Source: Bacteroidota bacterium
Lineage (GTDB): Bacteria > Bacteroidota > Bacteroidia > CAIKAF01
Length of the DNA stretch: 64,000 bases
Assembly (NCBI GenBank): GCA_023432985.1
Contig: JAEZEQ010000004.1
Coordinates: 1-64,000 of the forward strand
Direction: 5' to 3'
The notes below the pieces were generated by a model. The model was not told the DNA's origin, ran no database searches, and saw only the letters and a program-made list of their open reading frames with translations. The translations under genes were made by a program, and so were the position numbers. Positions 1 to 7,350 of the stretch are shown here, in pieces. Positions within the stretch are counted from its first letter, which is position 1. Each line of letters opens with the position of its first letter.

Positions 1-1031
1 AGCGCATCGGCATCCAGAATCAGGCACTTTGATTTCATATTTAAGGCCAGCAATAAACGCGATTTGGCTTCAAAATCCGTTCCCAATCCCGGCCCACACA
101 TCACGCTGTCGTATCGCTCATCATCCAATTTATGCATAGAGCGTAGGATGACAGAAGGATAACTTTGCAGGGCTGCATTTTTTATACTTTGGGGCACTAT
201 AGCTTCCACATAACCAACGCCCGACCTCAAGGCTCCTCCAATAGAAAGCAATGCTGCTCCGGGCAATAAATCCGAGCCTGCTATCAGCAAGGTTTTTCCC
301 CGCTTTCCTTTATGGTCGAATTTATGGAGCGGAATGGGATTCACTGCATCAATCAGATAACTAGATACATCAATCGGATTCAAAATATCGGGATGCAAAC
401 CTATATCCAGAATCTCGAAATCACCCACAAATTGCTCATATTCCGGCCACATAAATGCCATTTTGGGAAATTGAAAAGAGTAGGTTTTATGTGCTTCAAC
501 GGCCAATGTATCCGGGCTATAGCAATCCGGATTCAATCCGCTCGCTATATCAATGCTGTAGATTTTATTGGGCAAATTGTTCATAAAATGAATAAGTGAA
601 GCAAAAGGTTCTCGAGGCAGCCCCTTCAATCCGGTTCCCAGCAAAGCATCCACAAAACAGACTTTAGGGTCAATATAATCGAGACTCAAAAAATCGGAAT
701 AAAATTCGATTGTGATATTATTACTTTGGAGCAAATTCAAAAAATACAAATACTCCTCAGATGCTTTTTCGGGCTGAGCTTCCACAAAAATACGCACCGG
801 ATAAAAAGGAGACAAGAGCAAGGCGCTATAAAGGCCATCGGCGCCGTTATTTCCTTTCCCACAAAAAAAATAGAGAGGCGAAGTGGCCGCTACAGATTCC
901 ATTAATTTAGCAGCAATTGCCAAAGCTGCTCTACGAATCAAATCAACAGAGGAAATGGGTTCATTTTGCATCGTATATGCATCGGCATATCGAATATAGG
1001 AAAGGGGCGCAATGGGCAATTTCCTTATCAT
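1..1031 (-). CDS. nnr: Bifunctional NAD(P)H-hydrate repair enzyme (epimerase + dehydratase), 3' end outside window
   Basis: Repairs hydrated NADH/NADPH: the N-terminal domain epimerises NAD(P)HX and the C-terminal domain dehydrates it using ATP or ADP. Translating from the ATG at 1031 gives 343 uninterrupted codons. The epimerase motif GKGNNGADG lies near residues 59-67, and VDALLGTGL follows in the same domain. The dehydratase domain opens with HKGKRGKTLLIAGS and reaches GPGLGTD and DADAL before the window ends, so roughly the last 150-170 residues are missing. It lies 9 bases after the DUF4190-like gene on the same strand and may be cotranscribed with it. The family call is firm; the substrate direction of each domain comes from family knowledge. 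Confidence 0.93.
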   Translation of the reverse strand, partial: MIRKLPIAPLSYIRYADAYTMQNEPISSVDLIRRAALAIAAKLMESVAATSPLYFFCGKGNNGADGLYSALLLSPFYPVRIFVEAQPEKASEEYLYFLNLLQSNNITIEFYSDFLSLDYIDPKVCFVDALLGTGLKGLPREPFASLIHFMNNLPNKIYSIDIASGLNPDCYSPDTLAVEAHKTYSFQFPKMAFMWPEYEQFVGDFEILDIGLHPDILNPIDVSSYLIDAVNPIPLHKFDHKGKRGKTLLIAGSDLLPGAALLSIGGALRSGVGYVEAIVPQSIKNAALQSYPSVILRSMHKLDDERYDSVMCGPGLGTDFEAKSRLLLALNMKSKCLILDADA

Positions 1032-1040
1032 AAAAGCGGG

Positions 1041-1388
1041 TTAAAAATTGTCTACAATACCCAATCCGATTACCACAATAAGATAAACGATAAAAAATAA
1101 AAACAAGAGTATATTCAGTCCCAATCCGACCCAAGCCAAAACGGTACCTGTTTTGAGTTGCGAATAAGATTCTGAGGAATATTTCCTGGGATTTGCCTGA
1201 TAGATCATTTTCGCTTTAGGGGCTTTGTTCAGAGCCATGATTGCAGGAATAATTCCCAAACAACCTATGGCAATAGAAATAATGCCCATAAAAAAGATAG
1301 ATTCGGCTTCAGGAATTTTTTCGGGTATAATAAAACTTGGTTTGGGCTGGGCTGCGGGGTTCAATTCGTTATTTTCCATAAGATACAT
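1041..1388 (-). CDS. Small DUF4190-like (CCC-motif type) membrane protein
   Basis: A 115-residue protein with a proline-rich cytoplasmic-looking N-terminus and two hydrophobic segments (about 29-52 and 83-110) separated by a basic loop. This is the layout of DUF4190/CCC-motif membrane proteins, although the cysteine triplet itself is absent. The ATG at 1388 shares one base with the upstream DUF2752 stop (TAATG), a translational-coupling junction; a second ATG at 1379 (MENNE) is an alternative start. The function is unknown. The neighbours are also small membrane proteins of unknown function. Family assignment is moderate because such short membrane proteins diverge quickly. Confidence 0.75.
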   Translation of the reverse strand: MYLMENNELNPAAQPKPSFIIPEKIPEAESIFFMGIISIAIGCLGIIPAIMALNKAPKAKMIYQANPRKYSSESYSQLKTGTVLAWVGLGLNILLFLFFIVYLIVVIGLGIVDNF

Positions 1389-1783
1389 TATAATCCATGC
1401 TGAAAGTTACGAATCCAATTTAAAATTACAATGGCCAATGCCAAAATATAAACATAAACAGGAAATGGTTTTTCGAAAAAAGCAAAGAAAGTATGCTTTT
1501 TCGTATATACATCATAAAGCAACCAGAAGAAGGCTACAATCAGAAAAATATTCAGGGGAATAGCAAGGAGATTAAAATACCAGGCATCCTGAAAATTAAA
1601 TTCCCAGAAAGCTACAGAACCGCGTGTGATACCACAACCCGGACAAGGATATCCGCTGACAAACTTAAAGAGGCATAAAGGGATTTCATTTCCGGTGAGC
1701 ATAGGGGCAATGAAAAAAAGCAGGCAAAAACCTGCTCCTAAAATCATCAAATAAGTCCACTCTTTGGAATGACTGTTTCGCAT
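1388..1783 (-). CDS. DUF2752 family membrane protein
   Basis: A 131-residue integral membrane protein with three hydrophobic segments. The signature PCPGCGITRG near residues 46-55, followed by an aromatic FWEFNFQDAWYFN stretch, is diagnostic of DUF2752. The paired cysteines suggest a metal or disulfide site, but no function is established. Its ATG shares one base with the upstream TM2 stop (TAATG), and its own stop makes the same junction with the next gene, so the three small membrane proteins are probably made in coupled amounts. Confidence 0.9.
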   Translation of the reverse strand: MRNSHSKEWTYLMILGAGFCLLFFIAPMLTGNEIPLCLFKFVSGYPCPGCGITRGSVAFWEFNFQDAWYFNLLAIPLNIFLIVAFFWLLYDVYTKKHTFFAFFEKPFPVYVYILALAIVILNWIRNFQHGL

Positions 1784-2154
1784 TAGAAAGTTTTACCTGC
1801 ATTAAGCATGTATGCTTCTAAAAATTTGGTATAATTAAAGTCTTTTGTGCGAGTATTGGCATTAAAAATATCAATTATAACCCAAATATATCCAACCAGA
1901 CAAAAGGTCGATAAAATTAGTTTTAATACGCCATTTGTAGTATCCCCAAGCAAGAATCGATCAATACCCAATCCGCCCCCAACTATAGAGATAATAAGAA
2001 TCATCGTTGGATCTTTAAATTCTATAGCCGAAAAATAGAATAATTTATCCTGAGGCACATCATTAAGCATGCGTTCCAGTTCGGGCACTCTAAAATCGGG
2101 AAATTTATCCCGGTTTGCCATTAAAAAAGATTGAATCAATTGTTGTTTATCCAT
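1783..2154 (-). CDS. TM2 domain-containing membrane protein (second copy)
   Basis: A 123-residue protein. A soluble helical N-terminus (about 1-45) is followed by a TM2 domain: two membrane helices with the turn GGGLGIDRFLLGDT, corresponding to the family GxxGxHrFYlG motif with Asp at the usual His. The C-terminus FNYTKF matches that of the preceding TM2 gene, so the two look like a tandem duplication. The ATG follows a terminator-like hairpin directly, with no bases between the U-tract and the AUG; a GGAGG in the hairpin arm lies 11 nt upstream of the start. Function unknown. Confidence 0.88.
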   Translation of the reverse strand: MDKQQLIQSFLMANRDKFPDFRVPELERMLNDVPQDKLFYFSAIEFKDPTMILIISIVGGGLGIDRFLLGDTTNGVLKLILSTFCLVGYIWVIIDIFNANTRTKDFNYTKFLEAYMLNAGKTF

Positions 2155-2190
2155 AAAAAAAACTGCCTCCTAAAAAAACGGAGGCAGTGG
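2155..2190 (-). terminator. Terminator hairpin abutting the next start codon
   Basis: On the minus strand, a 9-bp perfect stem (ACTGCCTCC with GGAGGCAGT, plus positions 2162-2170 and 2180-2188) and an A/T-rich loop are followed by eight T. It lies 11 nt after the TM2 stop at 2200. The eighth T (2155) is directly next to the ATG at 2154. The 3' arm contains GGAGG, so folding would hide the only Shine-Dalgarno-like sequence of the next gene. Confidence 0.8.
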
Positions 2191-2199
2191 TATTAAATA

Positions 2200-2538
2200 T
2201 TAACCAATTAATTCCTTTAATTTGGTATAATTAAATTCACGTGTACGTTTAGAGGCGGTAAAAATATCGATAATACCCCATATTCCGCAACCTCCAAGGG
2301 TTAAAAGTTTAGCAACCCCTAAGCCGGTCTGCCCCAACATAAAGCGATCTATACCCAATGATCCACCAAACCAAGCGATAAGCATCATCATTGTAGGATC
2401 TTTCATTTCAGCAGCCTGAGCCAAAGTAGCTTTGTCTTCCGGAAGATTCAATAATGCATCTTTCACTTCATTTACCTTTTCTACGGGTAATTTTTTTGCA
2501 TTCATTGCCAACCATTGTTCAACTTGTTGTAATTCCAT
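2200..2538 (-). CDS. TM2 domain-containing membrane protein (first copy)
   Basis: A 112-residue paralogue of the downstream TM2 gene. The N-terminal ~45 residues are predicted helical and soluble. Two hydrophobic helices then flank the TM2 turn GGSLGIDRFMLGQT, and the end FNYTKLKELIG matches its partner. Both copies share a KDPTM segment just before the first helix. It begins a small-membrane-protein group, 54 bases after coaE, and ends at a strong hairpin, so it can be made on its own or with the genes beyond. Molecular function is not known for bacterial TM2 proteins. Confidence 0.88.
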   Translation of the reverse strand: MELQQVEQWLAMNAKKLPVEKVNEVKDALLNLPEDKATLAQAAEMKDPTMMMLIAWFGGSLGIDRFMLGQTGLGVAKLLTLGGCGIWGIIDIFTASKRTREFNYTKLKELIG

Positions 2539-2592
2539 AGGTTATTTTGTTAAAATTTAATTGAGAGCAAAGTAGCAAAATATTTTTCATTT

Positions 2593-3207
2593 TCAGACAC
2601 TCTTACCCTCCAAAATCGCGTGAATGTTAAAAACTTTTTCTTCAATTTCTTTTATATCCTCATTAATCAGAATAAAATCAGCATACATATAACGCTGATT
2701 ATCGAGCATTTGACTCTGAATAATCAACTCTAAACTTTCGGCAGACATAGCATCTCTTTTCAGCACTCTTTCACGTCTTAAATCGGGATTTGTATAAACC
2801 AAAATGGTATAATCAAATTGATCGCAAAGATTATTTTCCATTATCAATGCCGATTCATTAATCAGATATGGTTTATGTGCATATTTTTCAGCAAAAAGTT
2901 CGAATTCTTTGCGCACTGCCGGATGTAATATTTGTTCGAGTTGACTTTTCAATCCGGGTTGTCGGTAAAGTGTCTGACGAATAAAGGTTGTATTCAATGT
3001 TTTGGGGTTCAAATAGGCCTCAACACCGAGTAAATTCAGTATTTCATTTCGAATTTCGGGATTAAAATACAATTGTTTGGCAGCGGTATCGCTGTAAAAA
3101 ACGGGGACACCTAATTTCACGAAGGCTTTTGCAAAGGTTGATTTACCCGAACCAATTCCGCCTGTAAGTCCGATTTTCAATGGTCTTTTTGATTCCATAT
3201 ATTCCAT
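2593..3207 (-). CDS. coaE: Dephospho-CoA kinase
   Basis: Phosphorylates dephospho-CoA on the ribose 3' hydroxyl, the last step of coenzyme A synthesis. The P-loop GGIGSGKST lies near residues 16-24, followed by the substrate-side segment PVFYSDTAAKQLY. The length (204 aa) is normal for the family. The first ATG (3207) overlaps the end of aroE by 31 bases; the ATG at 3198 (MESKRPLK) would overlap by 22 and is equally plausible. coaD, for the preceding step, lies elsewhere in this window at 46717. Confidence 0.95.
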   Translation of the reverse strand: MEYMESKRPLKIGLTGGIGSGKSTFAKAFVKLGVPVFYSDTAAKQLYFNPEIRNEILNLLGVEAYLNPKTLNTTFIRQTLYRQPGLKSQLEQILHPAVRKEFELFAEKYAHKPYLINESALIMENNLCDQFDYTILVYTNPDLRRERVLKRDAMSAESLELIIQSQMLDNQRYMYADFILINEDIKEIEEKVFNIHAILEGKSV

Positions 3208-3965
3208 GCGGCTTCTGCCTGTAGTTCCAGCATTTCTAATCCGTTTATAGTCGTTGCTCCTGCTAGCAATCCTTTTTGCAAAAATACGCTAATTGGCGGA
3301 TTATAAATCAGGTCGAATAAAATATGTAAATCCGAAATGGCAGAGAAGTCAATGGGCAGACTATCTTCAACATTTGGGAATTGTCCGACCGGCGTTGTAT
3401 TGATCAACAATTTTATAGAGGCAATATGTTCCTTTTTGAGGTCTGAATAAGACACAATTTTTCGTTTAGGATCGGAGGGTTTTCGGCTGACAAAATAGTA
3501 ATCCATACCCAGTTTACTCAGTGCAAAAGCTACGGCTTTGGCTGCGCCGCCCGTACCAAAAATAAGCGCAGTATGATGATATGCGTGAAGATGCGGGAGG
3601 AGAACTTGAGAGAAAGCGGGTATATCCGTATTAAAGCCTTCGAGGAAAAAAGAGCCATCCATTTCCTTTTTTATACGAATAGTATTCACTGCGGAGGCAG
3701 CTTTGGCTTCCGGTGAAATATAGGACAAAAATGGGATAATGGTTTCCTTATAGGGAATAGTTACATTGAGTCCGCATAAATGAGGAGTATTCTGCAAGAG
3801 CTGAGGAAAATCGGAAATAGAATTAAGAGGGAATAAAGAGTATAGCGCATTATGAATTCCTTCACGGGCAAATTTCCGGGCAAAAAAATCAGGAGAGAAA
3901 CTATGCTCGAGGGGTTTCCCAATAAGTCCGTAATGGCGGACTATGCTTGTTTTTTCTTTAGCCAT
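3177..3965 (-). CDS. aroE: Shikimate dehydrogenase
   Basis: Reduces 3-dehydroshikimate to shikimate with NADPH in aromatic amino acid synthesis. The substrate-binding start GLIGKPLEHSFSP (about 14-26), the catalytic-lysine segment NVTIPYKET, the EGFNTD motif and the dinucleotide loop FGTGGAAKA are all present. The 262-aa length is typical. It overlaps dedA upstream by 25 bases and coaE downstream by up to 31, so it sits in the middle of a tightly packed operon. Confidence 0.95.
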   Translation of the reverse strand: MAKEKTSIVRHYGLIGKPLEHSFSPDFFARKFAREGIHNALYSLFPLNSISDFPQLLQNTPHLCGLNVTIPYKETIIPFLSYISPEAKAASAVNTIRIKKEMDGSFFLEGFNTDIPAFSQVLLPHLHAYHHTALIFGTGGAAKAVAFALSKLGMDYYFVSRKPSDPKRKIVSYSDLKKEHIASIKLLINTTPVGQFPNVEDSLPIDFSAISDLHILFDLIYNPPISVFLQKGLLAGATTINGLEMLELQAEAAWNIWNQKDH

Positions 3966-4594
3966 TCTTTGGCAAATTCAAAAAATATTGGAAGCACAGA
4001 AATACCGATAATACCGAGCACTACGATTTCGAAATTCTTAGCTACAATGGGAATATTTCCAAAGAAATAGCCGAGAAGAGTAAGACTAAAAACCCAGATA
4101 AAGCCGCCAACTATATTATAGGTAATAAACTTAGTATAGTTCATTTTTCCAATACCTGCCACAAAAGGGGCGAAGGTGCGTACGATGGGAACAAATCGGG
4201 CTAGGATTATGGTTTTAGGTCCATGTTTTTCATAAAAATTATGGGTTTTTTCCATATGTTGTTCCTTCACGATATTCTTGCCTCTGAACTTAAAGCCGAG
4301 CATTTTATCACCAAAATATTTGCCTATATAGTAATTCACCGTATCCCCGGCAACAGCTGCTACAAAAAGCAAAATAAGCAAAGCGGCGAGGTTTAATTCG
4401 CCCGTTGCTGCGAAAGTTCCGGCGGCGAACAAGAGAGAGTCGCCCGGCAAGAAAGGCCAAATTACCAATCCGGTTTCAATAAAAATAATGAGAAACAAAA
4501 TCAGATAAGTCCACCCTTGATAATCTAAAATAATTTGTCTTAAATGATCGTCGAGGTGTAGAAAAAAGTCGAGAAAGCTTTTTATTAATTCCAT
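3941..4594 (-). CDS. DedA family membrane protein (SNARE-associated / VTT domain)
   Basis: A 217-residue polytopic inner-membrane protein. It carries the family hallmarks ETGLVIWPFLPGDSLLF (F/Y-LPG re-entrant motif) and LARFVPIVRTFAPFVAG, with the membrane-buried arginines. DedA proteins are implicated in lipid-carrier and phospholipid scrambling and in membrane homeostasis. The exact substrate here cannot be read from sequence. The gene starts 3 bases after the rhodanese gene and overlaps aroE at its end. Confidence 0.92.
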   Translation of the reverse strand: MELIKSFLDFFLHLDDHLRQIILDYQGWTYLILFLIIFIETGLVIWPFLPGDSLLFAAGTFAATGELNLAALLILLFVAAVAGDTVNYYIGKYFGDKMLGFKFRGKNIVKEQHMEKTHNFYEKHGPKTIILARFVPIVRTFAPFVAGIGKMNYTKFITYNIVGGFIWVFSLTLLGYFFGNIPIVAKNFEIVVLGIIGISVLPIFFEFAKEWLKKKQA

Positions 4595-4597
4595 AAA

Positions 4598-4927
4598 TTA
4601 AAGTACATCCAAATTCGGATTTATGTTCATTTTCCAGGCAAGAATGCCTCCTTTTAGGTTGATTAAATTATCGTATCCCAGTTCCGATTGCAGGTAGTGA
4701 ATCACGTTAGCACTGCGGCTTCCGGCTTTACAATGAATAATCACATCTCCATTTTTAGGAATTTCGTCAATACGATCGAGTACTTGTCCGACCGGAATAG
4801 AAATTCCTTGAATATTTCCGGTTTCATATTCCAGAGGTTCTCTTACATCAATAAGCGTAAAATCGGCCTTAGCGTCCATCCGGGCCTTCAATTCTTCAGC
4901 AGTAATTTCCTTCATGGGATTATTCAT
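4598..4927 (-). CDS. Single-domain rhodanese-like protein
   Basis: A small sulfurtransferase-fold protein with one rhodanese domain. DVREPLEYETGNI is the CH2A-type motif, and the active loop begins HCKAGSRS with the catalytic cysteine. The longer frame opens at 4963, but it overlaps the upstream enzyme by 44 bases. I prefer the ATG at 4927 (MNNPMKEIT, 8-base overlap) or 4915 (MKEIT), which match typical domain starts. The next gene upstream is a phosphosulfolactate synthase homologue; a shared sulfur role is tempting but only inferred. Confidence 0.9.
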   Translation of the reverse strand: MNNPMKEITAEELKARMDAKADFTLIDVREPLEYETGNIQGISIPVGQVLDRIDEIPKNGDVIIHCKAGSRSANVIHYLQSELGYDNLINLKGGILAWKMNINPNLDVL

Positions 4928-5750
4928 TATCTGATTCTTGTTCAGGTTCCGGCTCATCTTCATTAAACTGAAGATATTGTTTTTTCAATTTTTCGGGCAG
5001 GGTTTCGAAGAAAGTATCTCCGCGCAAACCGAGTCTCAGTGCTTCGAGCGAAATAATTTCGTCGGGAGCTATATTACCCAGGTTCACATTGGCACCGAGC
5101 AATTTAATAAAATATACTTGTTGGGCTTTATTGGGTGCTTCCCAAATAATATTATCGCCATCAACCACATTAAGAATTTGGCGAATAAGTTGCACATGCG
5201 GTTTTCCGCCGGGACGGTAGATCCCAACTGTTCCACTCTCTCTGGCTTCAGCAATAACCTTATAGGCACCGGCTTCCAATTCCATTTGCATTAATTTCTT
5301 CCATTTTTGGGGAGCAATAAAAATGCCTGAATCCTTGGAACCAACTTCCGACAATACTCTAAATTCTTTTGCCAGTTCGCTTATATATTTCGCTTTCACA
5401 TCTGCTTCCAGAAAAATACTTCCATCAGAGACTTCACAAGTTTCAATTTTCAACTTCTTCAACAACTTTCTATAAGCGTCAAATTTATTGCGCACCACAC
5501 ACGCTTCGAAGAAAGTACCTCCCAAATATGGCTGCAAGCCGTGCGATTTATACAAGGCTATCTTATCTTCCAGATTATCTGTAGCCATGGAAGTTCCAAA
5601 TCCCAATTTCACAAAGTCTATATGTTTGCCCGCGGCTTCTATCATGTCTTGGGTTGCTCTGATACCGAGTCCTTTATCCATTACCATAGAAAGGCCGTTC
5701 GTACGTGGTTTGGTGGGGCGATCCGGAATATACGGAAGTTTAATTTTCAT
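4920..5750 (-). CDS. Phosphosulfolactate synthase family protein (ComA-like)
   Basis: A 276-residue TIM-barrel protein of the (2R)-phospho-3-sulfolactate synthase family, which adds sulfite to phosphoenolpyruvate. Segments such as DFVKLGFGTS, YLGGTFFE and VSDGSIFL match the barrel core. In methanogens the family starts coenzyme M synthesis; Bacteroidota do not make coenzyme M. Here it could feed sulfonate metabolism (for example cysteate for sulfonolipids), but no other gene of such a pathway is visible nearby. It overlaps the TPR gene by 11 bases and the rhodanese gene by 8. The C-terminal tail is acidic (EDEPEPEQESDNE). Confidence 0.85.
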   Translation of the reverse strand: MKIKLPYIPDRPTKPRTNGLSMVMDKGLGIRATQDMIEAAGKHIDFVKLGFGTSMATDNLEDKIALYKSHGLQPYLGGTFFEACVVRNKFDAYRKLLKKLKIETCEVSDGSIFLEADVKAKYISELAKEFRVLSEVGSKDSGIFIAPQKWKKLMQMELEAGAYKVIAEARESGTVGIYRPGGKPHVQLIRQILNVVDGDNIIWEAPNKAQQVYFIKLLGANVNLGNIAPDEIISLEALRLGLRGDTFFETLPEKLKKQYLQFNEDEPEPEQESDNE

Positions 5751-7158
5751 TCTGTTTATTTCTGTAAATTATATGTAAGATTGTCGTATCATTTTTCATC
5801 ATGGGAACATAAGAAAACAGTTCGTTTTCGGCAATATTGGCATTCATGACCACTGCATCTTCAATGAGCAAATAGGCCAATTGTTTATTCCCTTGCAAAT
5901 ATTCATAACATGCCCATCTGTAAAGCATTTCAGGCGCTTCCTTAAAATACTCCGATCCTTTTTTCATCAAATCGATTGCAGCCGGAACATTGTCCATTTG
6001 CACGAGTAAATCGGAATAATTGAGCCATAAATCGAGTACTGTTTTGTCGAGCTCTTCCGCTTTTTGGTATGCCTGCATAGCTTCTTCAAAAAATCCTCTT
6101 TCTTTTTTAATATCGCCCAAATAGATATAGGCATCCACATTACCCGGATCCAATTTCAGGGCCTTTTTAACATAAGCTAAGGCTTCATCGGGATTTCCCA
6201 ATTTAAAAATAACCACGCCAATACTGAGCCATGCATCGGCAAAAAGCGGGTCTATTTTAGCGGCACTTCTGTAATAATGCAAGGCATCGTGCCATTGGGA
6301 CATATTTTCGTAACATTCGCCCAACATATAACTAGCCGCTGCCGAATGCCGCATATCTTCTTTTAAATCCTTCAAAACACCAATTGCTTCTTCATACTTA
6401 TGAATCGACATAAGCATTTCCGCTTTTTGGTAAAAAGCTTCCGAAAAATTGGGCTCTATAATACATGCGTAGTCGAAGGCTTCGATAGATTCCTCTATTC
6501 TGTCTAAATCGGCAAGAGCAACGCCAGAATAGAACCAGGCAAGATGATTATAGGCATCCTTGTCTATTTGCTTTTGATATAAATCCAGTGCAAATTCAAC
6601 CTTTTCTAATACTTGCGCCCCAAATAATACATCGAGATAAATAAGATCATTATATGGGTTAACCTCAAGAGCCATTTGCAAATATTCGAGTGCTTTTTCG
6701 TAGTTGGCATTACTTAAATACTCCCCTGCTATATCCATATAGACATAGTCGTGCTCTTCCTTTTCCATAAAAGGCAAAGCGCCCAAATAGCAGCGTACAG
6801 ATTTTTCCACTTCTCCTTTTTCGGAATAAGCTTCTGCCAACAACAAAAACAAATCGGGATTTCCCGGTTCGAGGTGCAACAATTTATCCAATAAATCTAT
6901 AGCCTTGTCGACTTTTTTGCGCCTTAATAATATTTGCGCATGACGCGTAATAAGGCTTGCTGAATAAGGGTGTTGATCTTGTGCTATGCTGAGTACTTTT
7001 TCGGCTTTACTAATTTTATTTTTAGCAAAATAATGATCGAAAATTTCCTCAAAATGCTCTAAATCGAAAAAAAACACCTTATTTTCTTTAAGCATGGATT
7101 CGTATTGCTCTAATACCGAATCAAACTGTTCGTCGTTTCTTTCAAATTCTTCGCTCAT
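5740..7158 (-). CDS. Tetratricopeptide repeat protein
   Basis: A ~472-residue cytoplasmic-looking protein made of consecutive TPR units; the ALEYLQMALEVNPYNDLIY and AYVKKALKLDPGNVDAYIYLG segments show the 34-residue helix pair pattern from about residue 40 to 450. TPR arrays bind partner proteins, and no enzymatic domain is seen. A longer reading from 7266 exists, but I start at the ATG at 7158 because AGGAGG lies 6 nt upstream and a -7 promoter box lies at 7203-7210, inside the longer frame. It heads the operon that continues into the ComA-like gene with an 11-base overlap. Confidence 0.9.
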   Translation of the reverse strand: MSEEFERNDEQFDSVLEQYESMLKENKVFFFDLEHFEEIFDHYFAKNKISKAEKVLSIAQDQHPYSASLITRHAQILLRRKKVDKAIDLLDKLLHLEPGNPDLFLLLAEAYSEKGEVEKSVRCYLGALPFMEKEEHDYVYMDIAGEYLSNANYEKALEYLQMALEVNPYNDLIYLDVLFGAQVLEKVEFALDLYQKQIDKDAYNHLAWFYSGVALADLDRIEESIEAFDYACIIEPNFSEAFYQKAEMLMSIHKYEEAIGVLKDLKEDMRHSAAASYMLGECYENMSQWHDALHYYRSAAKIDPLFADAWLSIGVVIFKLGNPDEALAYVKKALKLDPGNVDAYIYLGDIKKERGFFEEAMQAYQKAEELDKTVLDLWLNYSDLLVQMDNVPAAIDLMKKGSEYFKEAPEMLYRWACYEYLQGNKQLAYLLIEDAVVMNANIAENELFSYVPMMKNDTTILHIIYRNKQNEN

Positions 7159-7164
7159 ACTAAT

Positions 7165-7170
7165 CCTCCT
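7165..7170 (-). promoter_or_regulatory. Strong Shine-Dalgarno (AGGAGG) of the TPR gene
   Basis: The minus strand reads GAGGAGG ending 6 nt before the ATG at 7158. Most genes here have only A-rich leaders, as expected in Bacteroidota, so a consensus site stands out and fixes the start. Confidence 0.75.
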
Positions 7171-7202
7171 CACAAAAAGGTGATGTGTATTCGTACACAA
7201 TA

Positions 7203-7210
7203 CAAAGTTA
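7203..7210 (-). promoter_or_regulatory. -7 promoter box of the TPR-ComA-like operon
   Basis: TAACTTTG on the minus strand is a perfect match to the Bacteroidota -7 consensus TAnnTTTG, 44 nt before the ATG at 7158. No clear TTG at the -33 position. Confidence 0.55.
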
Positions 7211-7284
7211 GTAAAAATCGCATGCCAATAGTGATTAGAAAATGGAATTATGAACAAGCTATTCACAGAACATTTGTCAATTTA

Positions 7285-7315
7285 TTCGTTTACTTTTCGC
7301 TAAATCATACCTTTG
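7285..7315 (+). promoter_or_regulatory. Promoter of glmM
   Basis: TACCTTTG at 7308-7315 matches the -7 consensus perfectly. TTCG at 7285-7288 lies 19 nt upstream at the expected -33 place (consensus TTTG or TTG). It leaves a leader of roughly 30 nt before the ATG at 7351. Confidence 0.6.
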
Positions 7316-7350
7316 TCCCCCACAAACCGTTAAACAATTTTTAAAATTTT

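Noticed and set aside
312..599. A plus-strand open frame of 95 codons
   Set aside because: It lies antisense within the intact nnr gene, whose translation keeps all family motifs.
4928..4963. N-terminal extension of the rhodanese protein
   Set aside because: It lies inside the ComA-like coding end and the residues are not part of the domain.
7159..7266. N-terminal extension of the TPR protein
   Set aside because: It would cover the -7 box and the AGGAGG; the extension has no TPR character.
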